This document shows, in pieces, positions 1 to 10,748 of a stretch of DNA of 64,000 nucleotides. A program made the translations under genes and the position numbers. The stretch comes from Spiroplasma eriocheiris (GTDB taxonomy: Bacteria > Bacillota_I > Bacilli_A > Mycoplasmatales > Mycoplasmataceae). Under the pieces are notes generated by a model, which had not been told where the DNA came from, made no database searches, and saw only the letters and a program-made list of their open reading frames with translations. The stretch is taken from contig NZ_CP011856.1 in the NCBI RefSeq assembly GCF_001029265.1, positions 434,001-498,000 of the forward strand. The letters run 5' to 3'. The stretch's first letter is position 1. Every line of letters begins with the position of its first letter.

Positions 1-198
1 TCAAATAATAAATTTAAAAAAGTTAAATGAAAAATGGTATTTATTTACCACAATGTAAAGGAAAATCAATCTACAAAAATTGAATTATTAATTAGTGATG
101 TTGATGTAAATTTATTGATGAAAATAGAAAAGCATCAATATTTGAACAAAAAAATTATTAAACATAATTTAATTAATCATTTTCATAAAATTAATTAA
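1..198 (+). CDS. 3' end of a hypothetical protein (truncated by window edge)
   Basis: An open frame enters at base 1 and stops at TAA 196-198, giving about 65 residues with one TGA read as Trp. The visible part is rich in Lys, Asn and Ile and has no recognisable motif. The start lies outside the window. It could be the tail of another exported protein, since the following genes are exported, but nothing seen here proves it. Confidence 0.55.
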
Positions 199-472
199 AA
201 ATATATAAAATTTTCATAAATTTGAAATATTCAATAAATAATAAAATAAGTTTAAATGACTTAAAGAGCTATTTTTTTTCAATAACGTTTATTTTCATAA
301 ATGTGAAAACTATTGCTTTTTTTTAATACGATTAGATGTGAGAATAGCGGGACTGTGAATTTTTAGGTGTCTAATCTCAAAAAAGGGTATGTAAAAAACA
401 TTTAAGATAAAGCAAATGTTATTTTTTAGTTTTGTAATTTTAAGACTAAATAAAGAGAGGATATAAGAATAA
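199..472. other. AT-rich intergenic region with two palindromes and an attenuator-like hairpin
   Basis: No gene seen. It holds two copies of a TTTTCA-N6-TGAAAA type palindrome (212-227, slightly imperfect, and 292-309), a short inverted repeat GATTAGA (330-336) / TCTAATC (370-376), and a terminator-like hairpin at 397-427. The last two lie in what would be the 5' leader of the lipoprotein gene at 473. Confidence 0.5.
397..427 (+). terminator. Terminator-like hairpin upstream of the first lipoprotein
   Basis: AACATTT (397-403) pairs with AAATGTT (414-420), followed by A and six T. It lies about 45 bases before the start codon at 473, so it is either the terminator of an upstream transcript or an attenuator in the lipoprotein leader. 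Confidence 0.4.
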
Positions 473-2215
473 ATGAAGAAATTGTTGTCATTTTTAGGGG
501 TAATTTGTTTAAGTTCTTCGGTAACTACTAATATTATTGCTTGTGGAGGATCACATCAGTCTGATGTTGAAAAACAACAAGTTAATTTTGAGGAACTCTT
601 AACAAAGTTACAAAATCAAGTTGTTAGTTCTTTTGGCAAAACTGTTAATGAACGTAAGAATTTAATTACAGCTAGTACTCTTAGTAATTCTGAAATAACG
701 GGTGGTAATATTGTTGACATAATTAAAAATACTGATGTTGGTAAGGAAGTTACTGATCAAAAAGTTAAGAAAACTATTTTTAATAATTTAAATAATATTG
801 TTCAAGATATTAGTACAACTTTAATTGCTAATAAAGAATTTAGTGTGTTATTTGATAACTTGCCATCAAAAAATATTTTAACTTTAAATACTGAAACTTC
901 TACTTTAACAAAACAAAATTTTGATGGACAAGGGATTATTGATGCTTTAGGAGAAAGTGGTAATGATACATTAAAAGAAGCATTAAAAAATATTAACCAG
1001 GATGCTTTAAAAGATGTTTACCATTTAGAAGTTAAATTAAACTTAAAATTGAGTTATCAAAAAGAAGGAAAATTAGAAACTTTAGATTTAAGTCTTAATA
1101 ATTTTAATCTTTATATTGTGTACAATATTGCTGCCCTTAGTCAGTTAATTACAATTGCTTCTGATAATTTATCAAAATTTATTGCTAATTCAATTCAAGA
1201 AATTGATTTCACTAAATTAGATGCAAAACAATATCAAGAATTTTTAAAATTAGATAAAGCTTCTTTAACAAGTGACCCTAATTTTTTAAATACAAATGTT
1301 TTCAATATTTTAAAAAATACTATTTTTCATGACTTTAAAAATTTAAAGATAAATAGTTATAGCACTACTTTAAACAATGAATTTGGAAGTAATACACTTG
1401 ATGATAGTAGTAATTATAATTTAAATAATTTATCATCATTAACAACACCAGAACTTTATTCATCACTTTCTAATACTTTAACTAAACAAGAGACAGATTT
1501 TATGAATAATTTGCAAAGTTTTCTGAAAAATGTTCCCGAAGGACAACAGGTTTTAGATGCTAATCGTATTTTTGGATATGGTAAATTTTCCTTAAATAAT
1601 TGGCAGTTTAAAGATTTAGCATTAGAGCAAGTTGAAACTAACTTGATAATTAAAAAAACCTGAACAAGAGAAAAAAGTTGGGGTTATTTTGCCAAAGTGG
1701 CAGCTGATTTTTTAGCACAGAATTTTTTAGGAAATAAAATGTTTAGTTTTAGCACTGATCAATTAATTTTTAATATTAAAGATGATTTATTAGATAAAAA
1801 ATCAGTTTATACTGAGCTAAGCAATATTAAAGGCAAATTAACTTTTAATAATTTATTAAGTATTTATCGAAATGTTTTTATTCATTACGAATCAGGAGTT
1901 ACACTTGGCAGCGAACTGATTGATTTTTCTGAGGGCGGGTTAATGAACTTAGAATTGCCACTTACAACAGTTAATAATTTAGCAGGACCTACTTTTGATG
2001 ATACAAATCATCTGATTAGTTATCAACTAATGGATAACAAGGCTGCTGAAAATTTAGTGTTTAGAATAAATGGTTATTGTTTAAAACTTTATCCATTCAT
2101 TGGCAATGACCCAAATCAAATTAAGCAAATTAGTTTTATGTTTGCAAAAGAAAACTGATCAGATATGTTAGTTAGTAATTTACAAATTGCAACAATTGAA
2201 GAATTAATTGCCTAA
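473..2215 (+). CDS. Large surface lipoprotein, paralogue A of the ABC-linked family
   Basis: A 580-residue predicted lipoprotein. Residues 1-24 form a signal peptide (MKKLL..., hydrophobic core) ending in the lipobox NIIAC; the Cys would be lipidated and the protein anchored outside the membrane. TGA codons at 1661 and 2156 are read as Trp. The rest is mostly Asn/Leu/Lys-rich with no domain I can name. It shares blocks with the genes at 2261 and 6822: a dimer-like SNNILT/KNILTLN block, a YH/YR-x-E...LKL block, a QEFLKL block and the C-terminal FNNLLSIYRNVF block. An AAAGAGAGGA ribosome site precedes ATG 473. Lipoprotein call is strong; function is unknown. Confidence 0.85.
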
Positions 2216-2260
2216 AAGTTAACAACACAATTTAAATTAAAAAAAGAGAGACATATTAAA

Positions 2261-4066
2261 ATGAAAAAATTATTATCTATTTTAGGAACAGTTACTTTAT
2301 TAGGGGCGGGGACAACTAGTATTAGTGCTTGTCATATTTATCAAACTAATGAACAAAAAGATAATTCGATCGTTCCTGATGACAAAACAGATGAATTAGA
2401 AGATTTATTAGTAATGATTTCGAATGATATTACTAATAATTTAGGTGCAGTTGTTAATGAAAGCCAAAATTTATTTAGACTAGCAAATGTGGGAACCCCA
2501 GAGGTACCTTATTGAGAATTTAAGCAATTTTTAGAAGATTTAACTACTAAAAATCCTAACCATGCTGTTGAAATTCAAGAACAAAATAAGAAAAAATTAA
2601 TTTTTAATTTGTTAACGCCAATTATTAAAAAAATTAATTATGAATTATCAACGAATAAAAAATATTTAGCATTATTTAATAATATTGAAAGTAATAATAT
2701 ATTAACAGTTAATTTTGATCGCACAACTTTTAATTTAATGCCATTTGATTTTAATGGGGTTATTCAGGCCTTAGGGAAAATTAAGAACCAAACCGTGTTA
2801 GCAGCAATTCAACAAGAATTAGATAAGTTTGGATCAGATAGGTTATACGATATTTATCGGGTGTTATGTTCTTTAAAGTTACAGTTAAATTATTTTAAAG
2901 ATGGTCATTTAGAAACAATGGATATTAATTATGATAATTTAAATTTATATTTTTCTGCAAATAATTTAGATGATTTTAAACAACTACGTGAATTTATCAT
3001 TGTAGCATTACAAGATTATTTTTCTTATAATGCAACAGAAATTGACTTAGCTAATTTAGATGATAAGTACCAAGAATTTAAAAAACTTAACCATGATAAT
3101 TTTTCCGACCAAGATCAAGCATTTTTAAGTAATAATATTTTTCAAGTTTTACATGAAAAACTATTTGAAGGGTTAGAAAATTTTAAAGTTAATGATTATC
3201 ATTTTGAATTAGAAGATGAGTTTTTGAAAGAAAGAGGTTATTCTTTCAAAGATGTTAATTTAACAACCATTAAAAAGGGCTGGCCAACTACCATTAAAAG
3301 TGAATGACAACATCTCTGCCAGGTTGAAGAAATTAATTTTATTAATCGAATAACTAAATTTTTAAAAAATAGTTATAATATTGATTTTAATAATATTCCA
3401 GATAATAATCGAATTTATGCGATCGGGCAGTTCTTCTTTAATAGTTTAGAATTTGAAGGATTTAACCTAGGAACTATTGCAATTAATCTAGTTTTGAAAA
3501 AAGCAGCGAGTCGGGAATTAAGTAGTAATTATTTTATTGAAATAATTTTGGATTATTTTAATAAGGACTATTTTAACCAGATGTTTGACTATCAACCTGA
3601 TCAAGCGATTAATTTTTATTTAAAAGATAATTTATTGAATAATTTATCACTTTTTGAACAACTTCCTAGTCGATTAGGTTCATATGCATTTAATAATTTA
3701 TTAAGTATCTATAATAATACTTTTACAGCTTATAAAACAGGTATAAAGGTTGGCAACACTAACATTGAGATTAATTCTGATCTTGGTGGAAAAATTCAAT
3801 TTTTAGGTTATCAAGATGATGATTATAAAGATTTAAAATATGAAATTGATCAAGATAATCATCAGATAGTTTTTAAAAATATATATTTACCATATTCGTA
3901 TTCACTAGGAGTTAAAGTAAATGGATACTTCTTACATTTTTACAGAACAGATTTAAGTTTTAAACCAATGACAGTTAACTTTAAGTTTAGTAATGATTAT
4001 TGGAGAAAATTAGGTTTTTTACAACTTGATAATTCTTGAACAATTGATGATTTAATTAGAATTTAA
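2261..4066 (+). CDS. Large surface lipoprotein, paralogue B of the ABC-linked family
   Basis: A 601-residue predicted lipoprotein, read through four TGA (Trp) codons (for example 2513, 3305 and 4037). The signal peptide MKKLLSILG... ends in lipobox SISAC. It is a paralogue of the preceding gene, 45 bases away with its own AAAGAGAG ribosome site: the FNNLLSIYNNTF block near the C terminus, the SNNILTVN block and the overall length match. The C-terminal stretch (about 3780-4066) has drifted from paralogue A. No enzyme motif is visible. It is followed at 4154 by an ABC transporter permease, and a third paralogue follows the ATPase, so the lipoproteins and transporter probably act together at the surface; this is inference. 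Confidence 0.85.
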
Positions 4067-4153
4067 AAAATTTATTAAGGGTAGTGTGGGGGGAGCAAAG
4101 TTATTTTAATTGCTAAAATAAGCAAAAACATTAATTTAAAGAAAGGAATAATA

Positions 4154-5880
4154 ATGAATAATAGTCCAACAAGTGTTGTAACTTTTAAAAAACTTCATCG
4201 AAAAAAAAGGATGTTTGCGATTTTTAATTTTTCATTAATGAAATTAAGTCACTTAATAACATTATGAGTTTTTTTTCTTTTATCATTAACCGTTATGATT
4301 GTTTGTACAATGGTATTTTTCTTAAGTGCAAAAGATGGTAGTAGTTTTTTAGTAAATTACCAATATTTAGTGCTAATTTTTACAAACCTGTTACTTTTAT
4401 TATTAACTGTTATTTGTACGATTAAGTTATTTAGTAACCAATTTGAGGATAATTCCTTTTTATTACTAATTACTAAACCTTATTCACGATTTTCAATTAT
4501 TTTATGACAATTAATTAGTGTTTTTTTGTTGTAATTATCTTTATTTTAGTTAATTGTGGCGCTAGTGCATTAGTTGGATTTATTATTAATAGTATTAATT
4601 ATTCTCATTATTTTAATTATTTTTTGCATATTATAAAAGAATTAATTATTTATTCTTTAATGTTTGGGTTTATTGTGATGAGCGGAACAGCTTTTTTAAC
4701 AGCCTTTTTATCTTCCCAAATTGTTTTCTTAATTTTAACAATTTTTTGTAGTCTCTTTTTATTAGGAGGTTTACCTTATTCATTATTTAAGGAAAAAACT
4801 AATTGAATAACAATTAATTTTGAAGGAAAAGGGTTAAAAACAATTTCTCAAGTTAAAGAAATTATTAATTTTAAAAATTATTTAGATACTAAGCAGATGA
4901 AATACCCAAATATTACCAAGAAAATTTATGATTTTTATAACTCATTAAGTGATGCTGAGTTGCAAAATCCTGCTGCTGAAGATGTAACAATGAAAAGAAT
5001 TGATTTATACCGATCATTAGGTTTAACCGAAAGTAAGGATTTTGTTTTAAAAGGTATTGTGAATTATTGAAAAGATAATCCTGATATTATGAATGGTGTT
5101 GAAATTGATTTAAGTTTTGATAATTATTTTAAAGATTTAACGAGTTTGCAACAATCACGTTCATCATCCGTATATATTAAAGAATTATTAGAAATTGCTG
5201 ATTATTATGAAACAACATATAATTTAAATCAATTTATTGATTTAGAATCACCAAAATGTTGTGGATTATTAACTTATAATGATAGTTCATTAGTATTAAA
5301 GCTGGATGATGGCTCTACTTTTGATAGCAATAAAATTAATGGTGAAGTTTATAATGAAATTTATAAAAGTTTCATGAGTGGTTCAAAAGTTTATCGTTTT
5401 AATGCTGAATTACAGCGCGAATTTTTAAAAGTTTATAATAATCCGTTATATTTTATTATTCGAAACTTAGAAGACATTATTTATAATGCTGTTTATGACT
5501 ATAACACTTTTAAAACAAGTCAAGTTAGTCTTGATGAAAGTTTTAAAAAATATCAAAGTATTATTGGCATCTACCAAGCGATTAGTTATTTTAATGTAAT
5601 TGAACATTGAAATCGTATTTGAAGTTCAATGGTTGGTTATTATGGTAATTTTTGGTTTTATCCGTTTAGTAATTTCTCCCCAGATTTTGATAATCAAAAT
5701 AATATGTTAATTAGTTATCAAGACTTTGAATTAATTCTAAACAATAAAAATCAACTTGATGTTGAAAATTTACATCCGTTTCAAGATGATTATTTGATTG
5801 AAATTGTTTATCTTATTTTAGCAGGGTTATTAACCATTGGCGCTTTTATGATTATTACTCGTAAAAATATTTCAAATTAA
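4154..5880 (+). pseudogene. ABC-2-type transporter permease, interrupted by a frameshift
   Basis: Starts at ATG 4154 after GAAAGGA. The frame encodes two hydrophobic segments and the KPYSRFSII block typical of ABC-2 permeases, then meets TAA at 4532. From 4528 a second frame continues without a break to TAA 5878-5880, adding three more membrane segments, a soluble domain of about 320 residues and a last membrane segment at the C terminus. The switch lies in a run of seven T (4521-4527); eight T would restore one frame of about 575 residues. It sits 14 bases before the ATPase gene, its obvious partner. It may be a real null allele, a phase-variable gene, or a homopolymer sequencing error. Confidence 0.75.
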
Positions 5881-5894
5881 AGGAGGGGTTCTCT

Positions 5895-6803
5895 ATGGAT
5901 AATCATTCAATTATTGTTAAAGATTATGTTAAGAAATTTAAAAATTTTACTATTAAGGATATTAACTTTGTTGTTAATCCCGGTAAAATTCATGCGATTA
6001 TTGGTCCTTCCGGAAGTGGCAAAAGTGTCATTATGAAATCCATTATTGGTGCTTTAAAAAAATATGAGGGTAGTATTCGTGTCAATGGTTATAAAGCTGG
6101 CAGTGTAAAAGCAAATTTTAATATTGGTTTTTGTTTAAATTTAGAGCATTTTCCAAGTGGTATTAGTGCTTTTGAATATTTATTATCATTAGCAAAAACT
6201 GCTGGTTTAAGTTCCCGGGATGCTAAAGCAAGAGTAAAAGAACTAATGATTATTTTTGATTTATGAAAAGATTATAAGAAAAAAGTAACCTCGTTCTCTA
6301 GTGGAATGAAAAATCGGTTAATGTTAATTCAAGCCATTGTTCATGATCCCGATATTGTTATTTTAGATGAGCCGGGGGCAAACTTAGACTCTAAGAATCG
6401 AAAATTTTTAAATAATTTTTTATTAGAACTAAAACGTCGAGGTAAAACAGTTTTCTTTTCAACGCATTTATTAAATGAAGTTAAAGATTTAATTGATGAA
6501 TGTACAATAATAAGTTATGGAAAATTAATTTATACAGGGTTAATGGGGCCATTTAATGTTAATAAGATTTTTGTTTTAAAAACAAATAATAATCGTTTAA
6601 TTGTACGTTATTTAAAACATCGAAGAATATCTTATTTTTATAACAACTTAGCAAAAGAAATTATTTTACGCGTTAACCATGTTCTTGAACTTAATAGATT
6701 ATTTAATTTTGCTATTTTTAATAAGGTCATAATTTTAAGTGTCAAGGATTACGAATTAACTTTGGAATACATGCAAAATAAATTGCACCATTCAAAACAA
6801 TAA
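5895..6803 (+). CDS. ABC transporter ATP-binding protein
   Basis: A 302-residue ATPase of an ABC-2 type exporter. Walker A is GPSGSGKS (about residues 37-44), the signature SSGMK lies near residue 135, Walker B is VILDEPGANLD near 160, and the switch His follows in STH. The TGA at 6264 is Trp. The ATPase domain covers about residues 1-220; the C-terminal 80 residues are an accessory domain common in this family. An AGGAGG site precedes ATG 5895, and it is surely cotranscribed with the permease upstream and perhaps with the lipoprotein gene 18 bases downstream. The substrate is unknown; the neighbours suggest a role with the lipoproteins. Confidence 0.92.
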
Positions 6804-6821
6804 ATAAGGAGATATGTAAAA

Positions 6822-8600
6822 ATGAAAAAATTACTAAGTATTTTAGGAGCTATTGGTTTAGTAGCAACTGGGGCAAGTAATGTAATTGCTTGTCATTCTA
6901 GTAGCAAAGATGATAACAATGCTCAAAATCCAAATGATAATCAAAAAATAGAACAATTATTATCAACAGTTCAAAATGATATTACAAATCAATTTGGACA
7001 TACTATTAATGACCGCAAAAATTTATTCTCAATGTCACAATTAGCTGGTGGAATGAAACCATCAGATTTTGCTAATATTTTAGGTAAACTTACTGCTGGT
7101 CAAGAAATTAATAACATTGATGTTAACAATAAAATTTTTAATGGTTTAAAACCCATTGTGCAAAGTATTAATGATACTTTAGCAACTAATAAACAATATT
7201 CAGTTTTATTTGATAAAATTGATGTCAATAATATTTTAAACTTTGATATTAAAAATTCTGTATTAACAAAACAAGCATTTGATGCTCAGTCTGTTGTCGA
7301 TGCAATTGGGGTTCATAATGCGGCTGTGAAAGCAGAAATTGAAAAAGAAGGGCTTGCAGAACAATTGACAGAGGTCTATCGTGTTGAAGGAAGCTTACAT
7401 TTAAAATTACAATACATGAAAGATGGGAAAGCTGAGTCGATTAACTTGAACATTGATCATTATAATATTTATATTTCATATAACTTAGCCGCTTTAGGAC
7501 AGTTAATTAAAATTGTATCAAATGCTTTATCTGAATACTTAAAAACAACAATTCAAGAAGTTGACTTTACTAAGCTGGATGCTAATAAATTTAAAGAATT
7601 TAAAAAATTAGATCATCAAGATTTAAATGCTGATAATCAGTTTTTAAATAATAATGTTTATAATATTTTAAAAGGAACTATTATGCAAGGATTTAGTGAT
7701 GAATTAACAATAAATAGTTATACAACTAATTTAACTAAACAATTTGGTAATACTACTATACAATCAGGCAATAACGGAGAATGAGAAAATGAATATTTTA
7801 AATTTAATCGAGTTGGATGAAAAGAAAAAGAATATGTTACACAACCATTAACAAAATATTTTACAAAACTATAAACAACATTCAAAACTGATTTAGAACA
7901 ATTTTTAGGAGAACAAAAAATTGCTGAAGCTGAACGTGTTTTTGGGTTTGGGAATTTCACATTAACTAATTGAAACTTTAAAGGAATGGCTTTAGAACAG
8001 ATTTCAACACAACTAATTATCAAAAAAACATTAACTCGTGAATTTGATTGAAATTATTTTGTTGAAGTTGCGGGAGTGTTTTTAACTCAATCATTTTTAG
8101 GTAAACTTGTTAGTGCAGGAGGTCAAGATATTGACTTTAGTTTTAAAAATAATTTTATAAATAATAAAAGTTTATATGAAGAAATCAAAGCCCACAAGGA
8201 TAATTTACATATCAATGATATTCTTAAAATTTATTCAAATGTGTTTAAAGAATTTGAACAAGGAGTGAGGGTTTTAGGTGATACCCTTACTGATTTTAAT
8301 TGAGAAACTGATAGAATGTGAATAGAATTTCCTGATAAAGTCAATCAAGAATTTAAGTTAGTAAATGGTTTTGATGATTCAAATAAACAATGGTATTTTG
8401 AAAGAAAAATGGATCAATGATATGGAAACCTCTGATTTAATTTCCATGGCTATAAATTAGATATTTTTCCAACTATAACTAATAGTAGTATGGTATCATC
8501 GTTGAGAATAGCAAGATTAATATTTAAAGAAGATATTTGACCATCAATTGCAACTGATGCCTTGCCCTTTAAAAATATTGATGATTTATTAAAATGATAA
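6822..8600 (+). pseudogene. Large surface lipoprotein, paralogue C, with a premature TAA
   Basis: Signal peptide MKKLLSILGAIG... with lipobox VIAC. The frame runs to TAA 7872-7874, then continues in the same frame to TAA 8598-8600. The part after the stop matches the C-terminal parts of the genes at 473 and 2261 (the ERVFGFGNFTL block against NRIFGYGKFSL, then LALEQ/MALEQ and LIIKKT), so a single nonsense change broke a gene of about 592 residues. The N-terminal fragment of 350 residues could still be exported as a lipoprotein. Several TGA codons (7782, 7818, 8301 and later) are Trp. It follows the ABC ATPase by 18 bases and is probably the last gene of that operon. Confidence 0.8.
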
Positions 8601-8632
8601 AAAGGTTGCTTTGAGCAACTTTTTATCATTTT
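8591..8632 (+). terminator. Intrinsic terminator after lipoprotein C
   Basis: A stem of about 15 pairs with one bulged G (8595-8610 with 8614-8628), loop of three, then T-rich sequence. The stem begins at the gene's stop codon. Confidence 0.85.
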
Positions 8633-8707
8633 ATTGTTCCTAATTTATTTAAGGATTTAGATGGTTTAAAAGGAGTATGATTTTGATATTCGTTATTATT
8701 TTAAATA

Positions 8708-8735
8708 TTTACATTACATAATTTATAGTTATAAT
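8708..8735 (+). promoter_or_regulatory. Promoter of the secreted protein at 8796
   Basis: TTTACA (8708-8713), 16-base spacer, TATAAT (8730-8735). Just downstream ATTATCTA (8743-8750) can pair with TAGATAAT (8760-8767), putting a small hairpin at the 5' end of the mRNA. Confidence 0.6.
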
Positions 8736-8795
8736 AAAATTAATTATCTAATAAAATTTTAGATAATAATTATGATTTAATAGGAGAATATTTAT

Positions 8796-9575
8796 ATGAA
8801 AAAATTATTAATTATTTTAAGTTCTTTAGTAATGGGAACAACAAATATTATTAGTCCCTTACTGAATCATTATTCTTATCATAGTGTTATTAATAAAGAA
8901 TATCGTAATTATGACATTAATTTATCAAATTATTCAGTTCCTAAAATGTTAGAATTAAACCATCAATTTTATCAAGACAATATTTATCTTAAAAATAAAA
9001 ATAATGATCATAATATTTTAACGGATGAAATAATATATGTTATGAATCCAAATTATCAAACAAAACACCCCTTTGATGTGACCCTAACAATGGGAACAGA
9101 ATCTGTTACTTTAGTGTTAGAATCATATCGTTTATATATTCAAGGTTTTCTTGACAAAAATAATATTTACCATTATTTTACCAAAGCTGATTATAAGACT
9201 TATCCTGGGGCCAAAGATAACCTATCATTAAATTATAATGGTGATTATCGATCACTAACCGCTGGTTTAAGTGAAGTTAAATTAACTTATAATGGTTTTA
9301 ATAAGATGATTACTAATCTGCAAACTCCAGCCCAATTTTCTGAACTAGTTGTTCGTGAAAGTTTAATTAATGCAATTTTATTAACGGCAGAAGCATTCCG
9401 CTTTGCCAATGTTTTATATGATTTGGATGCCATTATTAATCAGCACCAAACACTTAATTGATTTACAATTAAAGATGATTATTTAATGAATTGATCACAA
9501 TGAAGTAAAGATTATATTGCTGGGAATAAAAATAATGCTTTAAATTATCTTAATGTTTTAACTAAAGAATCATAA
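8796..9575 (+). CDS. Secreted protein of unknown function
   Basis: A 259-residue protein with an N-terminal signal peptide (MKKLLIILSSLVMG..., about 23-25 residues) but no lipobox Cys, so it is likely released or held by the uncleaved signal. TGA at 9459, 9492 and 9501 are Trp. The mature part is rich in Asn, Tyr and Leu with no known motif. AGGAGA precedes ATG 8796 and a good promoter lies at 8708-8735, so it is probably a single-gene unit. No clear similarity to the lipoproteins beyond the signal sequence. Confidence 0.75.
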
Positions 9576-9614
9576 TAAAATAACTATCCATTTAAAAATT
9601 TTTAGCAATTTTCT

Positions 9615-9642
9615 TTGACAAATTTTTAGATTTTGGTATTAT
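9615..9642 (+). promoter_or_regulatory. Promoter of the pyrimidine operon
   Basis: TTGACA (9615-9620), 16-base spacer, TATTAT (9637-9642). This is the only strong promoter before pyrB; transcription would start near 9650, just before the ribosome site of the leader ORF. Confidence 0.75.
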
Positions 9643-9662
9643 TTATAGCAAGGTGATAATAA

Positions 9663-9791
9663 ATGAAAAGAAGAAAAACAACTACTGTTTGAGAACTGAA
9701 AAATAAAAGATTTCGAAATTATGTTGGTTTTTTCCAATCATTAACTTATTTATTCTCTCCTAATAATTTTATTACTTACTTAACTATTTAG
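9663..9791 (+). CDS. Leader peptide of the pyr operon (42 aa), candidate attenuation ORF
   Basis: ATG 9663 follows AGGTGA (9651-9656) with ideal spacing. The 42-codon frame uses one TGA Trp codon, starts basic (MKRRKTTT) and ends rich in Phe, Tyr and Leu encoded by U-rich codons. The stop TAG 9789-9791 lies in the left arm of the terminator at 9778-9822. This is the layout of the E. coli pyrBI leader, where tight ribosome coupling at low UTP prevents the terminator from forming. The sequence is not related to the E. coli peptide. A small stem TTGG/CCAA with a six-U loop (9724-9737) lies inside and could pause RNA polymerase. Its role is inferred from layout. Confidence 0.6.
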
Positions 9792-9822
9792 ACTTTTCTA
9801 ATTAGTTAGGTAATTTTTTTTT
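9778..9822 (+). terminator. Intrinsic terminator/attenuator before pyrB
   Basis: Arms 9778-9791 and 9798-9811 pair in 13 of 14 positions (one G-U, one mismatch) around a six-base loop, followed by AA and nine T. It stands between the pyr promoter and pyrB with no second promoter obvious after it, so it should control readthrough into the operon. Confidence 0.75.
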
Positions 9823-9859
9823 ATGTCAAATAAAGGTAAGAAAAGTGAGGTATAAAATA

Positions 9860-10744
9860 ATGAAAAACAAAAGTATTTTAAACTTAGACAACTGAACATC
9901 TAGTGATGTTAACGAACTATTAGATGATGCTTTAAAATTTAAAAATAATCAAAAAACAGTTGATTATCAACAACAAAAAGTAATTGCTAACTTATTCTTT
10001 GAACCTTCAACCAGAACCCATTATTCATTTGATATGGCGGCCCACCGGTTAGGATGTAAAACTTTGAATTTTAATGAAGCATATAGTGCGACTAAAAAAG
10101 GGGAAACTTTGTATGATACCGTAAAGACTTTTGAAGCGTTGGGAGTTGATGCGTTAGTTATTCGCCATCGTGAAAACAATTATTATGACCAACTTGTGGG
10201 TAAAATTAATGTGCCAATTTTAAATGGCGGTGATGGTTCGGGAAACCACCCAACCCAAAGTTTATTAGATCTCTTAACAATTAAAGAAGAGTTTGGAACT
10301 TTTGAAGGACTAAAAATAGTGATTGTGGGAGATATTAAGTATTCCCGAGTAGCAAAAACAAATATTAAAATAATGCAAAAGTTAGGGATGAAAGTTTATA
10401 TTTCATGTATTAATGAATTAGAAATTCCAGGGGTTGAAAAAGTGGATTTAAAAACAGCTCTCCCAAGTATGGATATTGTAATGTTATTAAGATATCAATT
10501 TGAACGGTTTGCAGATGATGAACATTACCACTTAGATTATTTACGAAATTATAAGTTAACGGAAGAGTTGGTGGCCCAGATGCCTCCCCACGCAATTATT
10601 ATGCACCCCGCACCTTTTAACCGCGGAATTGAAATTGATGATGAAGTTGTGGAATGTGCCCAATCCCGAATTTTTAAACAAATGCATAATGGGGTTTATG
10701 TTCGAATGACTCTTTTAAATAATGTTTTAGCAGGAGAGTCATAA
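9860..10744 (+). CDS. pyrB: Aspartate carbamoyltransferase catalytic chain
   Basis: Transfers the carbamoyl group of carbamoyl phosphate to aspartate, the first committed step of pyrimidine synthesis. The 294-residue length is usual. The carbamoyl-phosphate loop FEPSTRT lies near residues 47-53, the HPTQ motif in GSGNHPTQSLLD near 130, and MHPAPFNRG near 250. The start is ATG 9860, 8 bases after GTGAGG; a TGA codon for Trp lies early in the frame. First gene of pyrB-C-K-D-F-E; the next gene begins 4 bases after its stop. No regulatory chain (pyrI) is present. Controlled by the leader and terminator just upstream. Confidence 0.97.
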
Positions 10745-10748
10745 AAAA

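Noticed and set aside
1661..1663. Apparent early stops (TGA) in many genes, for example 1661, 11955, 36302, 60461
   Set aside because: They fall at Trp positions of conserved families (pyrC, trmFO, adhE), so code 4 applies; they are not pseudogene signs.
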